From NCBI GenBank assembly GCA_041671045.1, contig JBAZCF010000014.1, positions 1-54,561 on the forward strand: a stretch of DNA of 54,561 bases. Direction: 5' to 3'. The DNA is from Parachlamydiales bacterium. GTDB taxonomy: Bacteria > Chlamydiota > Chlamydiia > Chlamydiales > JABDDJ01. This document shows, one piece after another, positions 11,601-20,275 of this stretch (position 1 is its first letter; every line of letters begins with the position of its first letter). The notes beneath the pieces were generated by a model that saw nothing but the letters and a program-made list of their open reading frames with translations, did no database searches and was not told the origin of the DNA. A program made the position numbers and the translations under genes.

Positions 11601-14600
11601 GAGTTCAGCGGCATCGCCTTGGACAAATGGCAAAAGATGTTTAGAGATTTCAGGAGTGCTGATGTAAATGAATTTTCTTAAATCGCGTGAAGTGCGACTT
11701 TTTTTCTCGCTCATCAGCGCATTCACATCAATTTTCCGATCGATGGTGATCTCATCGTTTTCAGGACTAAAAGTGACGGTATATCCCTTTGTAGTCGAAA
11801 AGGTACCATCCGCCTTAAGCACAAGATAACGCTCAGATGGACAGATTTCCATCACTTTTTCACGAACGCGGAAGTAGGTGCCCAGACAGGTAGTAATAGG
11901 ACCGTCTAAATAAGCTGTTTGCAGATTGATGGAAAAAGGGACTCCACTATGTTGGATTGTAAACTGATAATCACTTTGCCAGGTAATTTGGGATTGGGAA
12001 GCAAAAGCACTCATCGATAAATGGCGGTCTCTTAATAAATGTGTGGACAAAGAGCTGGTATATGGAGGATTGTCTTTGCACATTTTAGTAATCGTGGGGA
12101 GCCAGAAGCGGTATAATTCCCTGAACTCAGGTGTCAGTTGGTATTCTTTTGCTTCAGAACCGTTTTCTGCATGAAAGAAAAATGCGCGTGTAATAGCTAG
12201 ACCGGCCAATTGGCGCTGCTCTTCGTTATCGAGATGATTAGGATCTTTAGGGTAAGTTAAAGCCTTTAATTGGAGTGCATAACCTAACACCTGAGAGTAG
12301 CAGTTGGAGGGGGCAAATTCTGCCTGCTCTTCTTGGATGATCTGGTCGATATTGCGATTAAAATCAGGAAAATCCTTGCAGAACTGGGGAGCTGATTTAT
12401 GGATAAAAGGCTTAAGGTGCATTCCTAATTTTATCAACCAGAGCGCATGATGCTGCTGTTTATTGGCTATCAATGCGGGGATTTTCTGATTTAAGAAGGC
12501 GATGATTGCTGCAGCAACTTGAGGGGACGCTTGAAGTTGTTTTTCTAAGTTTCCAAAGCCTAAGAAAGCACTGTCAAAGATTTTCATCAAGACATCGTTA
12601 TTGTCGGTAAGCTGATGTAGATACTTATCCAAGAAGTCAAGTGCTCTTAAAATGATATCGTCTCTTTCGACAAAAACGTTTTCTAATCCTTTTGAAATTT
12701 CTATGGCTAATGCACTGTTCGTTGTACTTACATCAATGCGGCCTTTTTCAGCGGCGATAATTTCTGACTGTGTCAGAACTCCACGAATAAAAGTATTCCA
12801 TGCTGCAGGGGCAGTGAAAAAGTAATTATTCTTGGAAGGTAAAAGATTACATATGAGCGGATGATCCGTAGGTTTATCCAATAACGACTTCATATTCGAG
12901 AGAGCTCTTTGATAAAAGGCTTTCTCATCAAAATTGAAATCGTAGTTCTGTGGAGCAGCTGTCTTAACATTAGCAGCCTTAAACTGGCTTTTATCAGCAA
13001 TACTGCCTAAGTGGGTAACCATACGGTTTGCTAGGAGAGTATGCAGTTTTAAATGACGGAAAGCAGCAGGGACGAGTTCTTCAGTACGAGTGAAAACTAG
13101 GCTTTCCTCAAGTAAAACACCTAGTTTCATACGGTGTGGTGTCTTTACGCTTACACCGACTGCCGCCAATTTGGTGTCTATATTCTTATCTGAAAGCAAA
13201 CTATTTAAGTAACGTGTTTCAGGCAAGTGGTTGGAACTAAGGATATAAGTGAAATTATGCGCTTTAGAGTAATCAAAAAGACATTTTTCCATAGCGCTAA
13301 CAATTGCAGGGTCGCTAAGCGGGTCGTCGGATAGTGTGTCAAGGTTTACATTCGGGATGAAATATGCACAGATTTGGCGCACTCTGTCCTGAAGAATCGG
13401 TGTTTTAAGTGTATGACCATGGCTTTTTACAAAAGCCAGGAAAGGATAAATGTTTACAGGTAATTCGGAGATGTCTTTATTGCAGCGCTTAGCCAATTTC
13501 TCCGTGATCGCTAGCGTGCTATACATCGCTACGATAGATCTGCTGACAAGATCAGGTGATTCTTGGAAATGGACGATGTTGTTATATAACTGTGTAGCAA
13601 GATTAGAGAACTTATCAAGATACAATTCCGGGTTCTCAATCGTATCCCATACATCTTTTTCACCTGCTTTAGGAATAGCCACAGATTCAGCGAAGTTAAT
13701 TAAGGGGATGTAATGATCAAAGTTCTTGTTGTTCACTAAAGGAAAATTTAATCCAGATCCGGTGTTTGGTTGGATAGCAATACCATTAAAGCTAACTTTT
13801 GCAGAATTAAGGGCAAGAGGTGATTTATTTAAATGGAGATTGAAATCTCCTTCAGATTTGATTTTAGGATCGAAAGTGAATTCAATTTTCTGAGATGAAT
13901 TCAGTGTTTTAGCCCAGACTTTGATAATATGTTTTAGTTGGTGTGAGTAGGTTTCCAACTTCTCCATCTCATCTCCCGAGAAGAACAGAACTCTAAGGAT
14001 GAAATAGAGGATGATTTTGGAGATTTTCATTGTTAAGGAGCTGATAACGGTTTTGTACCAGTTATACAAAGGAGCGGGTAAGATCTTCTGTATGCCCCAG
14101 TTACCCCAACGAAGTAGCAAGATAGAAGGCGTTGTCCCTACGCTAAACTGATGGAACATCCAGGCTAATTCCAGAGCACTCATAGCTACGTATGTGTAAA
14201 TGCTTTCAATCACCGTTTTCAGAAAGCCTTTTTTACTCAAAGGGACAGTATTTTCTGTGCCAGAAACATTTTTATGTTTCTGAAGTGCATCTGTAAGTGA
14301 ATCAATGATCTCTTCAGCATCCTCGCCTAGGAACATGCAAAGCAAACCTTTAGTTTTTGCGATAACTTGAGTGTCTAAACCCTGGGATTGGAACAAGTTT
14401 TGGATTGCATCTAAGATCTTCTTTGGAATTTGCAAAGCGTGGTCAGTCTCAATAAAGTTTTTAGCTTCTTCCGATTTCCTGCAATTTTCTATCGCCTCGT
14501 TAATTTCATCAGCAGCAGCGTTCAAACCTATTATTAGCTGTCCATTTTCTTCGATCTTGTTCGCTTCGGATATCAATGCTTTGATAGCCATCTCTAAGTT

Positions 14601-16547
14601 AGCGCCTACAGTAGCATCTTTAATCTGCAAAGTTTGCTGCGGCCCGGTAAGAAACTGCTGGGTGTATTCTAGAAATGTTTTTAAACGTAAGTGAAATTGT
14701 ACTAAAGGAAGAGGTGCCGCAGGGTTGACCATTGAAGCTAAGGCAACATCCAATTCGGTATGCAAACGGATCCCGGCAGGTAAAGTTTCAGCTGTAACAC
14801 CATCTAAAAAAAGAGAGGTGGCCACTCCTTTAACGATATTAAGATCAAGGTTTGAACTTGTATTCTGTGGAGGCGCACTGCTTTGGCCACCCAAGTGTTT
14901 CAGTGGACCGGAATAGATATTTTCTGCTTTAGAAACAGCTTGGCTGCTTTTTAAAGGTTCTAAGGTATGGAAAAGGATCTGCTGTAGAAAGTTCTCGTCG
15001 ACTTTGGCCGGGTCTACGTTGTTTATACGTAAAGGCCACTCTATCTGTGTCCCGAAGAACAGGGGATGTTTGTTCATGGCGGGTCCGGACGCATGAATGA
15101 GAAGAGCTAACTTCCCGTTCTCTAGACGTTCGAATTCAATCCACATAGCCCCTGAAGCTAAGAAACTATCGATACCGATGAATTCCATCAGCTCTGCGGG
15201 CATATTTTTCTGTAAAGAGTTGACCGTGCTAAAAAGCCAAGCGTCCAATCCCTTCATCAATTTTGCGCACGGGTCTTTAAGAAACTCTTCAGAAATTTTT
15301 CTTTCTAGTTCACGACGTTTCAGCTCTCTTTGATTAGGATTAAGTAATGCATTGCGATTAGCGCCAATCCAGTCGATCAAATCACTGGCAGTTTCATTAG
15401 GAACAAAGGCGGAGATAAGTTTTAGTAAGCCTTCTTTATGTGTTTTATCAACAATCGAAGGAAGAATATAAGAGAGGATGTTAGGGAGTGCTCTTTTGTC
15501 ATCTTCGAAAAAGGCATCAATTCCTTTAAAGCCTATAACATTTTTTATGTCAGGGAAAAGGTTTTGTATTTCTGTGATGGCTTCATGCAAAGCTTTTTCA
15601 GCAAACTCTTGAGGTTCGGGAAATTTTTCTCCACTTAGGATAGCTGGAAAAGGATGCGGCAGGTAGTCCTTTGCATCTTGAGGAAGCAGCTTTAAAACTT
15701 CGAAGGCTGTTTGAATTGATTCAACACGTTGGCCATAAGCCCCGCAAAGCATCCATCTATGACCAGGCTGCAGCTTCTTGATTTTTTCAAGGCTTTCTTT
15801 AGAGATATCGGATACAGTTGTCTGATTATCAAGAAATTTTTTCGTAGCGGCCGAGATAAACTGGATACCGTCCGCGATTAGAGTAAATTTACTAAAGTAT
15901 TTATCTTCAGGAGAAAAGAAAGGAGTATTATCCTGAATAAAACTAAGAATATAATTCAAAGACTCGCTTGTTACTTTACCTTTGAAGATAGAAAGGAAAT
16001 TTTCGTTTGTAACACGTGGGGCGCTATTCGCTGCTGTAGGAGGAATGCATCGTAATATGGAGTTGTTATAGCATTCTTGTTGTGCAGCCATGGTCTTTTG
16101 AGAAAAAGTTTGCTTGATTTCTTCAAGTGATTCATTTTCAGGTAGTTGCACAAGAGGGGCCACATGGAGGTCTGCATTTAAAGCATAATCAATTTCGGCC
16201 ATTACCGGAAAAAGTTCTAAAGGAATAGTTTCTTTGGAAGCCTTTAAAGTTTTGATGGCATCTTCAAAAACATGTGCAATTTTCTCTTTTTTCTCTTGAT
16301 AAGAATCTCTTTGGCTTAAATAGACTGTAATACGGCCCATAAGGCTCTTACGGTCTACAATCCCAGAGCTGAAAAAGTTGCTTCCAAATAGACTAGGGAC
16401 AAAAATTTCAGAAAGTTTATTGAGTAAAACGGTACGCTTGTCGTTCTGTTTAGAATCATTTTTAGCTGTTGTTTCTGTGGTCTCCATAGAGGAAGACCTT
16501 TTATCATTCCACTCCTTCAACACAGAAACGGCGTGTACTGTTCTCAT
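5655..16547 (-). CDS. Giant 3630-aa protein with DUF3638/DUF3645-like degenerate helicase core
   Basis: One uninterrupted frame encodes 3630 residues. In the last third three motifs occur in the order seen in DUF3638/DUF3645 proteins: a Walker-A-like MSLGKT (G2546 K2547 T2548), a DEAH box (D2681, followed by a segment ending NHPIG), and YIDENHDFGTN (D3107), corresponding to the YLDEaHTRGTDL motif of DUF3645. The extreme C-terminus (ELKFINGDDTY) also resembles that family. The first two thirds are unassigned, mostly helical, with two hydrophobic helices at about residues 775-860 that could touch membrane. The P-loop lacks the usual GxGKT glycine pattern, so ATP hydrolysis is uncertain. Such giants are known mainly from eukaryotes and some environmental chlamydiae; their role is unknown. 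ATG at 16547 has no Shine-Dalgarno; ATG at 16487, preceded by AAGG, is an alternative start. Family assignment is from memory of motifs. Confidence 0.8.
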   Translation of the reverse strand: MRTVHAVSVLKEWNDKRSSSMETTETTAKNDSKQNDKRTVLLNKLSEIFVPSLFGSNFFSSGIVDRKSLMGRITVYLSQRDSYQEKKEKIAHVFEDAIKTLKASKETIPLELFPVMAEIDYALNADLHVAPLVQLPENESLEEIKQTFSQKTMAAQQECYNNSILRCIPPTAANSAPRVTNENFLSIFKGKVTSESLNYILSFIQDNTPFFSPEDKYFSKFTLIADGIQFISAATKKFLDNQTTVSDISKESLEKIKKLQPGHRWMLCGAYGQRVESIQTAFEVLKLLPQDAKDYLPHPFPAILSGEKFPEPQEFAEKALHEAITEIQNLFPDIKNVIGFKGIDAFFEDDKRALPNILSYILPSIVDKTHKEGLLKLISAFVPNETASDLIDWIGANRNALLNPNQRELKRRELERKISEEFLKDPCAKLMKGLDAWLFSTVNSLQKNMPAELMEFIGIDSFLASGAMWIEFERLENGKLALLIHASGPAMNKHPLFFGTQIEWPLRINNVDPAKVDENFLQQILFHTLEPLKSSQAVSKAENIYSGPLKHLGGQSSAPPQNTSSNLDLNIVKGVATSLFLDGVTAETLPAGIRLHTELDVALASMVNPAAPLPLVQFHLRLKTFLEYTQQFLTGPQQTLQIKDATVGANLEMAIKALISEANKIEENGQLIIGLNAAADEINEAIENCRKSEEAKNFIETDHALQIPKKILDAIQNLFQSQGLDTQVIAKTKGLLCMFLGEDAEEIIDSLTDALQKHKNVSGTENTVPLSKKGFLKTVIESIYTYVAMSALELAWMFHQFSVGTTPSILLLRWGNWGIQKILPAPLYNWYKTVISSLTMKISKIILYFILRVLFFSGDEMEKLETYSHQLKHIIKVWAKTLNSSQKIEFTFDPKIKSEGDFNLHLNKSPLALNSAKVSFNGIAIQPNTGSGLNFPLVNNKNFDHYIPLINFAESVAIPKAGEKDVWDTIENPELYLDKFSNLATQLYNNIVHFQESPDLVSRSIVAMYSTLAITEKLAKRCNKDISELPVNIYPFLAFVKSHGHTLKTPILQDRVRQICAYFIPNVNLDTLSDDPLSDPAIVSAMEKCLFDYSKAHNFTYILSSNHLPETRYLNSLLSDKNIDTKLAAVGVSVKTPHRMKLGVLLEESLVFTRTEELVPAAFRHLKLHTLLANRMVTHLGSIADKSQFKAANVKTAAPQNYDFNFDEKAFYQRALSNMKSLLDKPTDHPLICNLLPSKNNYFFTAPAAWNTFIRGVLTQSEIIAAEKGRIDVSTTNSALAIEISKGLENVFVERDDIILRALDFLDKYLHQLTDNNDVLMKIFDSAFLGFGNLEKQLQASPQVAAAIIAFLNQKIPALIANKQQHHALWLIKLGMHLKPFIHKSAPQFCKDFPDFNRNIDQIIQEEQAEFAPSNCYSQVLGYALQLKALTYPKDPNHLDNEEQRQLAGLAITRAFFFHAENGSEAKEYQLTPEFRELYRFWLPTITKMCKDNPPYTSSLSTHLLRDRHLSMSAFASQSQITWQSDYQFTIQHSGVPFSINLQTAYLDGPITTCLGTYFRVREKVMEICPSERYLVLKADGTFSTTKGYTVTFSPENDEITIDRKIDVNALMSEKKSRTSRDLRKFIYISTPEISKHLLPFVQGDAAELGKAKFWIEDTREAIKKIYVEFENTPPLLLETKSTSEGNAILEICHILEIHHKRKEYKIVPNKQFAHILFPLTRFCPNNKMFCFTSKLKNQLSKIFLEPFNLTFNIVEQNGQELAESVQQPGFHLAAQQIHPSLHGMPSYLLLKNNNNDARVLIPEGQWISSYATTIIPKVGVHGSLARVLERWFGSIQQTKSTETQKIYSFDINKNGLLVSEDPESMMYLICLYLLQNKGELAEKTCLEMLRVIKLKKEKIDLSRLLFMFSLVPSHNTNISRMRRRIVAAIEENNAMYAGLEKPTQAGQERQLKNINVISQSMVHLNACKEDLEANFNEKEKRFKLTDDEELRLFNRFNTLAEDLIRNGCGLPPSLLGVIDQMGWNATSSVFMLPSHLSSRYEKLTNKLDKTKTRSLKAKGLLTEYVRTSSSYSSVNVVEVPNTLGLIGKLASAGVSLAKGLYTEHTIGIRGLDVPSLAAQMQAPQNNPPLDKVDEFIANVIPLFASYYAIAFGYGTTEQSEKLTEMLQLAKGGRCGQTGKLIEFLSYINKTTFVADIPQLLNEILAQTNTTLKTQKLNEFLNNLNSQSINYNNTASLFSSLGTISLDKVYGSFLSALSGVTTYNTLFNLGAHGVSKAYNMAKNAVEDKTPLVQPYMDPSYAGLNNIDAFVDGALSSIFDIGFVEVDDSNVQLQIEDFKDAEEINLSLKKFYERKGDSNKKIECKGITALCNMQLALGSFHGMLQDKCEKDIKNLLEIINARRPQDKYTLQSLKKALLHDQWAKIGIELGFTQEEMAQIEKAVVAYLAMATRAAQIGRILENFKKLSYTDLKNNPMEFIETLEAISVEIKAKRAYNFAEVPKRLALRYMIFEFYTNTMIWDVQADPLTEMLKTKEGNIFLVMLMSLGKTFQMIPVNDSELADGENIVFNVFTDGLKETNARQVSQQGHTIFDQSANNMPVSRQTMRNIKQQEAVNLMLARAQSNREIVNIVPSEAQSLDANLMDLVYYAKRSGKNDLTLFLSQVHHKMALMTLRTKGVAIQDEAHIQYDPKEGELNHPIGEEKSIEESYQNVMEECMRQLVMNSEILDKIRSNSLEDLTKTEYLTTIAKEAAQRLTTNPLFKLHDDTEKKAFVEYVTAESKEIPAILRNKSSYEQICMAKGVLSILVPYLMDLNIYVDYAIVGKSASPHSGNMNPHAGYDIQIPYEKAIKTYVSYLNKGLSEKEADDLRIKLFKGARKEMQSRSRTFKKTHFYNKLTIILKDDPELLAKISEKNTPLIESQITAALQNNPEAIFQFIRLFGYREMKYWPRCNRINNQNFPSLWKRVILDTGTPYNIKSCPDNLKVIEDPATTGEAAHIISTNCIDDTLILDAKTPAGILENALAMSFMTSEFSMLTDGNAVLKGLSNTFVADVMDEHCASNRPDIKAIVYFTTLEGKDQLVYREIGSKTPKPFDQCKLKPKEYLTYIDENHDFGTNVEQYRSQLILYKKQPLFRVFQQAFRTRDIKVVFKLLMSGEFEELAKFCTNKKQIRFAMTHETAQRLSPADSKPNLRTILEDARQSQKDMILKSYYISYRKKLHNVIREAIKDKGIFAKSALLEWSTIANDINRMNEIFADFEDFLIPIVEDKPSALFGKIEEEMATKLVIELAKKELYAVIAKSKHFSTTEKIKIQEALDGVLVPPMPAKVLVYKDGNNIDINTQDILGAQTMVQAVLENEMDIDQAQQANTAVKTIAKVPSQFVEAEWPKNFDYSTFKWLNFRPGKALGNVEKLVNKGWSFLSKFKKAEIQFPSIFQLSDGLSNAANPAVKFLSGFVNDKLWFTNNYIPRIMNSFFGEPVDVGSQYQRDLFQVLVIVKDGQISSVGCLSQHEATFWKEESIKLSSAMKDKNMRMFVYDIPSRTIRGGGSDIDQYLLHTNKEFLQMEVELKFINGDDTYTPEQARLLKEWLSDKDIDAMEKAFYAIHAQRKNDSAAKSDIENIFLDLREVPLLAR

Positions 16548-16775
16548 ATTTACTTTGGTAATATTGTTTATTTAACTAAATTTTACTACTTTATTGTTAA
16601 GAGAGATTAAAGAATGTGGTAATAAAAATTAATAAATTACTGAAGAATCAGCAAAAATTAAATGGAATTTGGAAAGAAATCTGATATTTATAGATTTAGT
16701 CAGGGATATTGATTACAAAAGAACGCTTAACCTATCAATGGCAGGAAAGCGGGTCATTGTGGACGTCGTTTTTAG

Positions 16776-17714
16776 CTACGGCTGCTTTACATAGGCTAAT
16801 GCAGCTAATTGACGCAATAGCCCTTGTTTCCACAACCCGTGACGCAAAATATTCCACCGGCTGCGAATGAAACCCATAGTATTTAAACTTAAGTAGATGT
16901 CTAAAACTTCTTGATCTTTTGGATTCAGGAGGTTGTAATACCTCTGCTTAAAAGTCTTAGCTTGGAGTTGTTTCTTTTCTGAGAGCTCTTTGATACGATC
17001 CATGGAAGCGCGAATGTGTTCCATTGTCCCGAATTTTATTGCTCCCAAGGTATTATTTTCATGCTGTCTGTAGGATAAAGTTTGCTTATCGATAACCCCA
17101 ATTTTTCCTATTCCCGCAGCTACCAGGGCGATCCACCAATCGTGCATTAAAGCTTCTTTCGGCAGGGGTGAAGCCTGCATAACCAAGGCTCTATTGCAAA
17201 ACATCGCGCAGCCTGTCACTACATTTTGCGCCAAGAGGCGGTTCAATGTCGTTGTTTTGCTAGGGAAAATTCGTGTGAAATTCCAATAAGAAGGATGGAT
17301 AAGGCGATTGTGATCATCAGCTAGCCTGAGATCAGAGTGAACAAGCAAGGGGATCTCTTTAGGCAGGCCTTTTTCCATTTCTTGCATCTTTTGCAAACTG
17401 ATTTCCAGCTTATCAAAGTCCCATATATCATCTTGATCGCAGAAGCTGAGATAGGGAGCGCTGGAAGCTTGGATCAGTGCATCAAAGTTACCAATGACCC
17501 CTAGATTTTTGTTAGAACGTATAATCTTCATCTTACCAGGATGACGGATAGCAAATTCTTCCAGTATAGCCATACTGTCGTCAGTGGAGCCGTCATCGCG
17601 GGCTAGGATAGTCCAATTCGGGTAAGTTTGGGCTGCTATAGAGGCGAGCTGTCTGGGCAGGAACAAGCCCCCATTATAAACCGCTAACAAGATCTCAATA
17701 CTTGGCTGGCTCAT
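16776..17714 (-). CDS. GT2-family glycosyltransferase, rhamnosyltransferase-like
   Basis: This 312-aa GT-A fold glycosyltransferase opens with the typical beta strand IEILLAVYNGG, then the nucleotide-binding DDGSTDDS and a DQDD metal-binding (DXD-type) motif near residue 94. Members with this layout often transfer L-rhamnose from dTDP-rhamnose, which fits the rfb genes in the same operon. It is the last gene of the eight-gene operon and starts one base after the stop of the preceding glycosyltransferase. It probably works at the cytoplasmic face of the inner membrane on a lipid-linked glycan. The family is sure; donor and linkage are inferred. Confidence 0.88.
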   Translation of the reverse strand: MSQPSIEILLAVYNGGLFLPRQLASIAAQTYPNWTILARDDGSTDDSMAILEEFAIRHPGKMKIIRSNKNLGVIGNFDALIQASSAPYLSFCDQDDIWDFDKLEISLQKMQEMEKGLPKEIPLLVHSDLRLADDHNRLIHPSYWNFTRIFPSKTTTLNRLLAQNVVTGCAMFCNRALVMQASPLPKEALMHDWWIALVAAGIGKIGVIDKQTLSYRQHENNTLGAIKFGTMEHIRASMDRIKELSEKKQLQAKTFKQRYYNLLNPKDQEVLDIYLSLNTMGFIRSRWNILRHGLWKQGLLRQLAALAYVKQP

Positions 17715-19034
17715 CTATGCTTCCTTTGGGGGTGAAAAACGGCACATGACCCTTGTCCATGCATAGTTGAAGATGCGTTTGGGCCCCTGAGTACGCCAAG
17801 TTTCTGCTAGCACCTGCCCAGCCAGATTAAGGGACCATTGGGGCTGTTGCTTGCCTAGGCGCTGGATCATCAATTCCAGAGGTGCGACAACATTTTGCCA
17901 TTCAAAGCTGGGGCGTAAAGCCGCAATATTGCGGCGCATATCCTGCATCATCGCAGGTTGGTCGCAAAGGGTAGTGATAGCAGCCGCTAATTTGACGCTA
18001 TCTTGATAGGGCACTGTAATGCCTAGGTTTTGCGAGCTTATCAGATCTCCAAAAGAGTCGCCGCAGGAAGCAACGATAGGCAGTCCGGCCCATAGGTAGT
18101 CTAGCATACGCGTTCTAAAGCTGAACTGGGTCTCCAGCGTATCAAAATGGGTGGAAACGCCAATATCAGCATCTAGAAGGTAATTTTGTCTTTCCTCGTA
18201 GGGAACCCATCCGTAATTGATGTGTACACAGTTATCTAGAAGGTTAAGTTTTTTAGCGAGATGGATCGTTTCGCGGCACATCTCCATTTCAGGAATAGCG
18301 TCGTTAGGGTGTTTTATTCCCATAAAGACTAGATGGACGTCGTTCCTTTCCTGACTAATATGCGCCATAGCATGCAGTAGCGTGATAGGGTCAAACCAAT
18401 TCCAGATGCCGCCGCCCCATAAAAGCACTTTGGCATTTGAGGGGATATTGAATTTTTCTCTTAAACCCGGTCCTGTTTTTTTAGGGGGAGTGCTGCTAAG
18501 GCCTAGGGGGACTATGCTGAGCAGTCCTTCAAGAGAAGGCATGGAGTCATATAATTCAGGTGTTATTCTACCTAAAGAGAGGAGAAGTCCCATCCAAAGG
18601 TCATGCTGTCGTTGGTTTGCACAGATGACAGCATCGGCCATAGTAAAATCAAATGTAAACTGTTTGCAGATGCTAGCGTGTTTAATATTTCTTACAGACA
18701 GGGTTTGATGCTTAAAAATCTCAAGATTTTCTAAAGGCATCGGATCGTATGCATCAAGGATAAGCTTTGTCCCGGCTTTTTTCGCATTCCAAGCCATATT
18801 AGGGGAAATGGATTGTGTGATGACAATATCATGTTCACTTACGGCTTTTCTGAGAGAAATTTCTCCCGAATGAAGGAGAGTGAAGTTTTCCGCTGCAATA
18901 TCTGTTTTGGCATAGGTCATCAGGGAAACAGTATGCTGCCGCGATAATACTTTGGCCATTTCCCAATAGCGGATTGCCGGTCCAGCCATAGTTTGTCCGA
19001 CCTTGTCTAAACAGTAGAGGAGGATTTTAGCCAT
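17715..19034 (-). CDS. GT4-family glycosyltransferase
   Basis: The protein of 439 aa has an N-terminal Rossmann half (MAKILLYCLDKVGQTMAGPAI) and a C-terminal GT-B half. The C-terminal half has the WGGGIWNWFDP phosphate-loop region, the DADIGVSTHFD segment and a final DYLWAGLPIVAS that replaces the classical E-x7-E. I place the start at 19034 because GGAG sits 7-10 bases upstream and the first residues match the family; an upstream in-frame start at 19067 would overlap wzt by 31 bases. It likely adds a sugar to the exported glycan whose activated rhamnose is made by the operon. Confidence 0.85.
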   Translation of the reverse strand: MAKILLYCLDKVGQTMAGPAIRYWEMAKVLSRQHTVSLMTYAKTDIAAENFTLLHSGEISLRKAVSEHDIVITQSISPNMAWNAKKAGTKLILDAYDPMPLENLEIFKHQTLSVRNIKHASICKQFTFDFTMADAVICANQRQHDLWMGLLLSLGRITPELYDSMPSLEGLLSIVPLGLSSTPPKKTGPGLREKFNIPSNAKVLLWGGGIWNWFDPITLLHAMAHISQERNDVHLVFMGIKHPNDAIPEMEMCRETIHLAKKLNLLDNCVHINYGWVPYEERQNYLLDADIGVSTHFDTLETQFSFRTRMLDYLWAGLPIVASCGDSFGDLISSQNLGITVPYQDSVKLAAAITTLCDQPAMMQDMRRNIAALRPSFEWQNVVAPLELMIQRLGKQQPQWSLNLAGQVLAETWRTQGPKRIFNYAWTRVMCRFSPPKEA

Positions 19035-19036
19035 AA

Positions 19037-20275
19037 TTATACTCCTTGATGGGGTGTCAATTCCCATTGATTACTTAAGAAAAGTCCTTCACAGCTGTGC
19101 GGATGTAGAAAACGGGGGTCGTCCGCCGGAGGATAGATAGAAAGTTGGATAGATACAGCTTCTAGCGGGATATAGCGTTCATTATGGATCATAGCGAAAG
19201 CATTGAGACGGTATTGTCCTTGGCGTAGAGGAAGCGTATCCAAATTAAGTTTAAGAGAGTATGAGCCTTTATTTTCCAGCAAAGCATGCAAATCCGGCTT
19301 GTCGGTTGTGCGTGCGCTTGCAAGGACTGTTCCGTAATGATTGATAATGTCGAAACCGATAATCATTCCGGGTGCAGGCTGGAGAATATCCAAATTCAGG
19401 ACTACATCGATTATTTCACCTTGGCGGATGTATTGCTTGTCGTCTAGAGAATTTATGCCGAATTTGCGCATAAGCAGGGTTTTATCCCCGGCTTCTCCCT
19501 GCCAGAAAGTTTGGGGACTATGCACAGTTTGAAGATAGGCACTCACGCACGTTTCAATATTGCCTTGAGCTAGGACTTGTCCATTCTTAAGGTAGAGGCC
19601 TTTATCACATACTGCCATAATGGCATTGATGTTGTGGCTGACGAAAAGGATGGTTTTACCTTCTCCGCTCATCGCATCCAATTTTTTTAGGCATTTTTCC
19701 TGAAACTGCAGGTCACCTACGGAAAGGACTTCATCGACTATTAGAATATCAGGATCAATATGGGCTGCGATAGAAAAGCCTAAGCGTGCATACATTCCGC
19801 TGGAGTATTTTTTGACAGGAGTATCCAGAAATTTCTCTATGCCGGCAAAAGCGACAATCTCATCGAATCTCTCCGTAATTTCCTTTTCAGACATGCCTAA
19901 GATAGTGCCGTTAAGAAAGATATTTTCACGGCCCGTAAGGTCGGGATGAAATCCCGTACCCACTTCCAGCAAGCTGGCGATCTTTCCTGTTAAAGTGATA
20001 GACCCCTCCGTCGGGGATTGAATGCGTGCTAAAATTTTTAGAAGGGTAGATTTTCCGGCCCCATTCTGTCCTATGATGCCTAATCTTTCGCCTTTATGGA
20101 TGCTGAAAGAGACATCCTTCAAGGCCCAGAATTCTTCTGAAGAAGGTTTTGGAGTTTTTTTCAACCATTTTTTCAAAGACCCCGTAAAGGCTTCCTTCAG
20201 AGTTTGGGGCCTTCCAACCTTATGCTCGAGGATGAATTTCTTTGAAATATTACGGACTTCGATTAATGGTTTCAT
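19037..20275 (-). CDS. wzt: Polysaccharide ABC exporter ATPase (Wzt-type) with C-terminal substrate domain
   Basis: Residues 1-240 form the ATPase: Walker A GQNGAGKST, signature SSGMYARLGFS, Walker B DILIVDEVLS and the H-loop FVSHN. Residues 270-412 form an extra beta-rich domain of the Wzt type, which in studied O-antigen exporters binds the glycan's terminal modification before transport. It partners the permease encoded just upstream (one-base overlap) to move an undecaprenyl-linked glycan to the periplasm. Presence of the C-terminal domain suggests a chain-length-capped polymer, although no capping kinase or methyltransferase gene is in the operon. Confidence 0.92.
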   Translation of the reverse strand: MKPLIEVRNISKKFILEHKVGRPQTLKEAFTGSLKKWLKKTPKPSSEEFWALKDVSFSIHKGERLGIIGQNGAGKSTLLKILARIQSPTEGSITLTGKIASLLEVGTGFHPDLTGRENIFLNGTILGMSEKEITERFDEIVAFAGIEKFLDTPVKKYSSGMYARLGFSIAAHIDPDILIVDEVLSVGDLQFQEKCLKKLDAMSGEGKTILFVSHNINAIMAVCDKGLYLKNGQVLAQGNIETCVSAYLQTVHSPQTFWQGEAGDKTLLMRKFGINSLDDKQYIRQGEIIDVVLNLDILQPAPGMIIGFDIINHYGTVLASARTTDKPDLHALLENKGSYSLKLNLDTLPLRQGQYRLNAFAMIHNERYIPLEAVSIQLSIYPPADDPRFLHPHSCEGLFLSNQWELTPHQGV

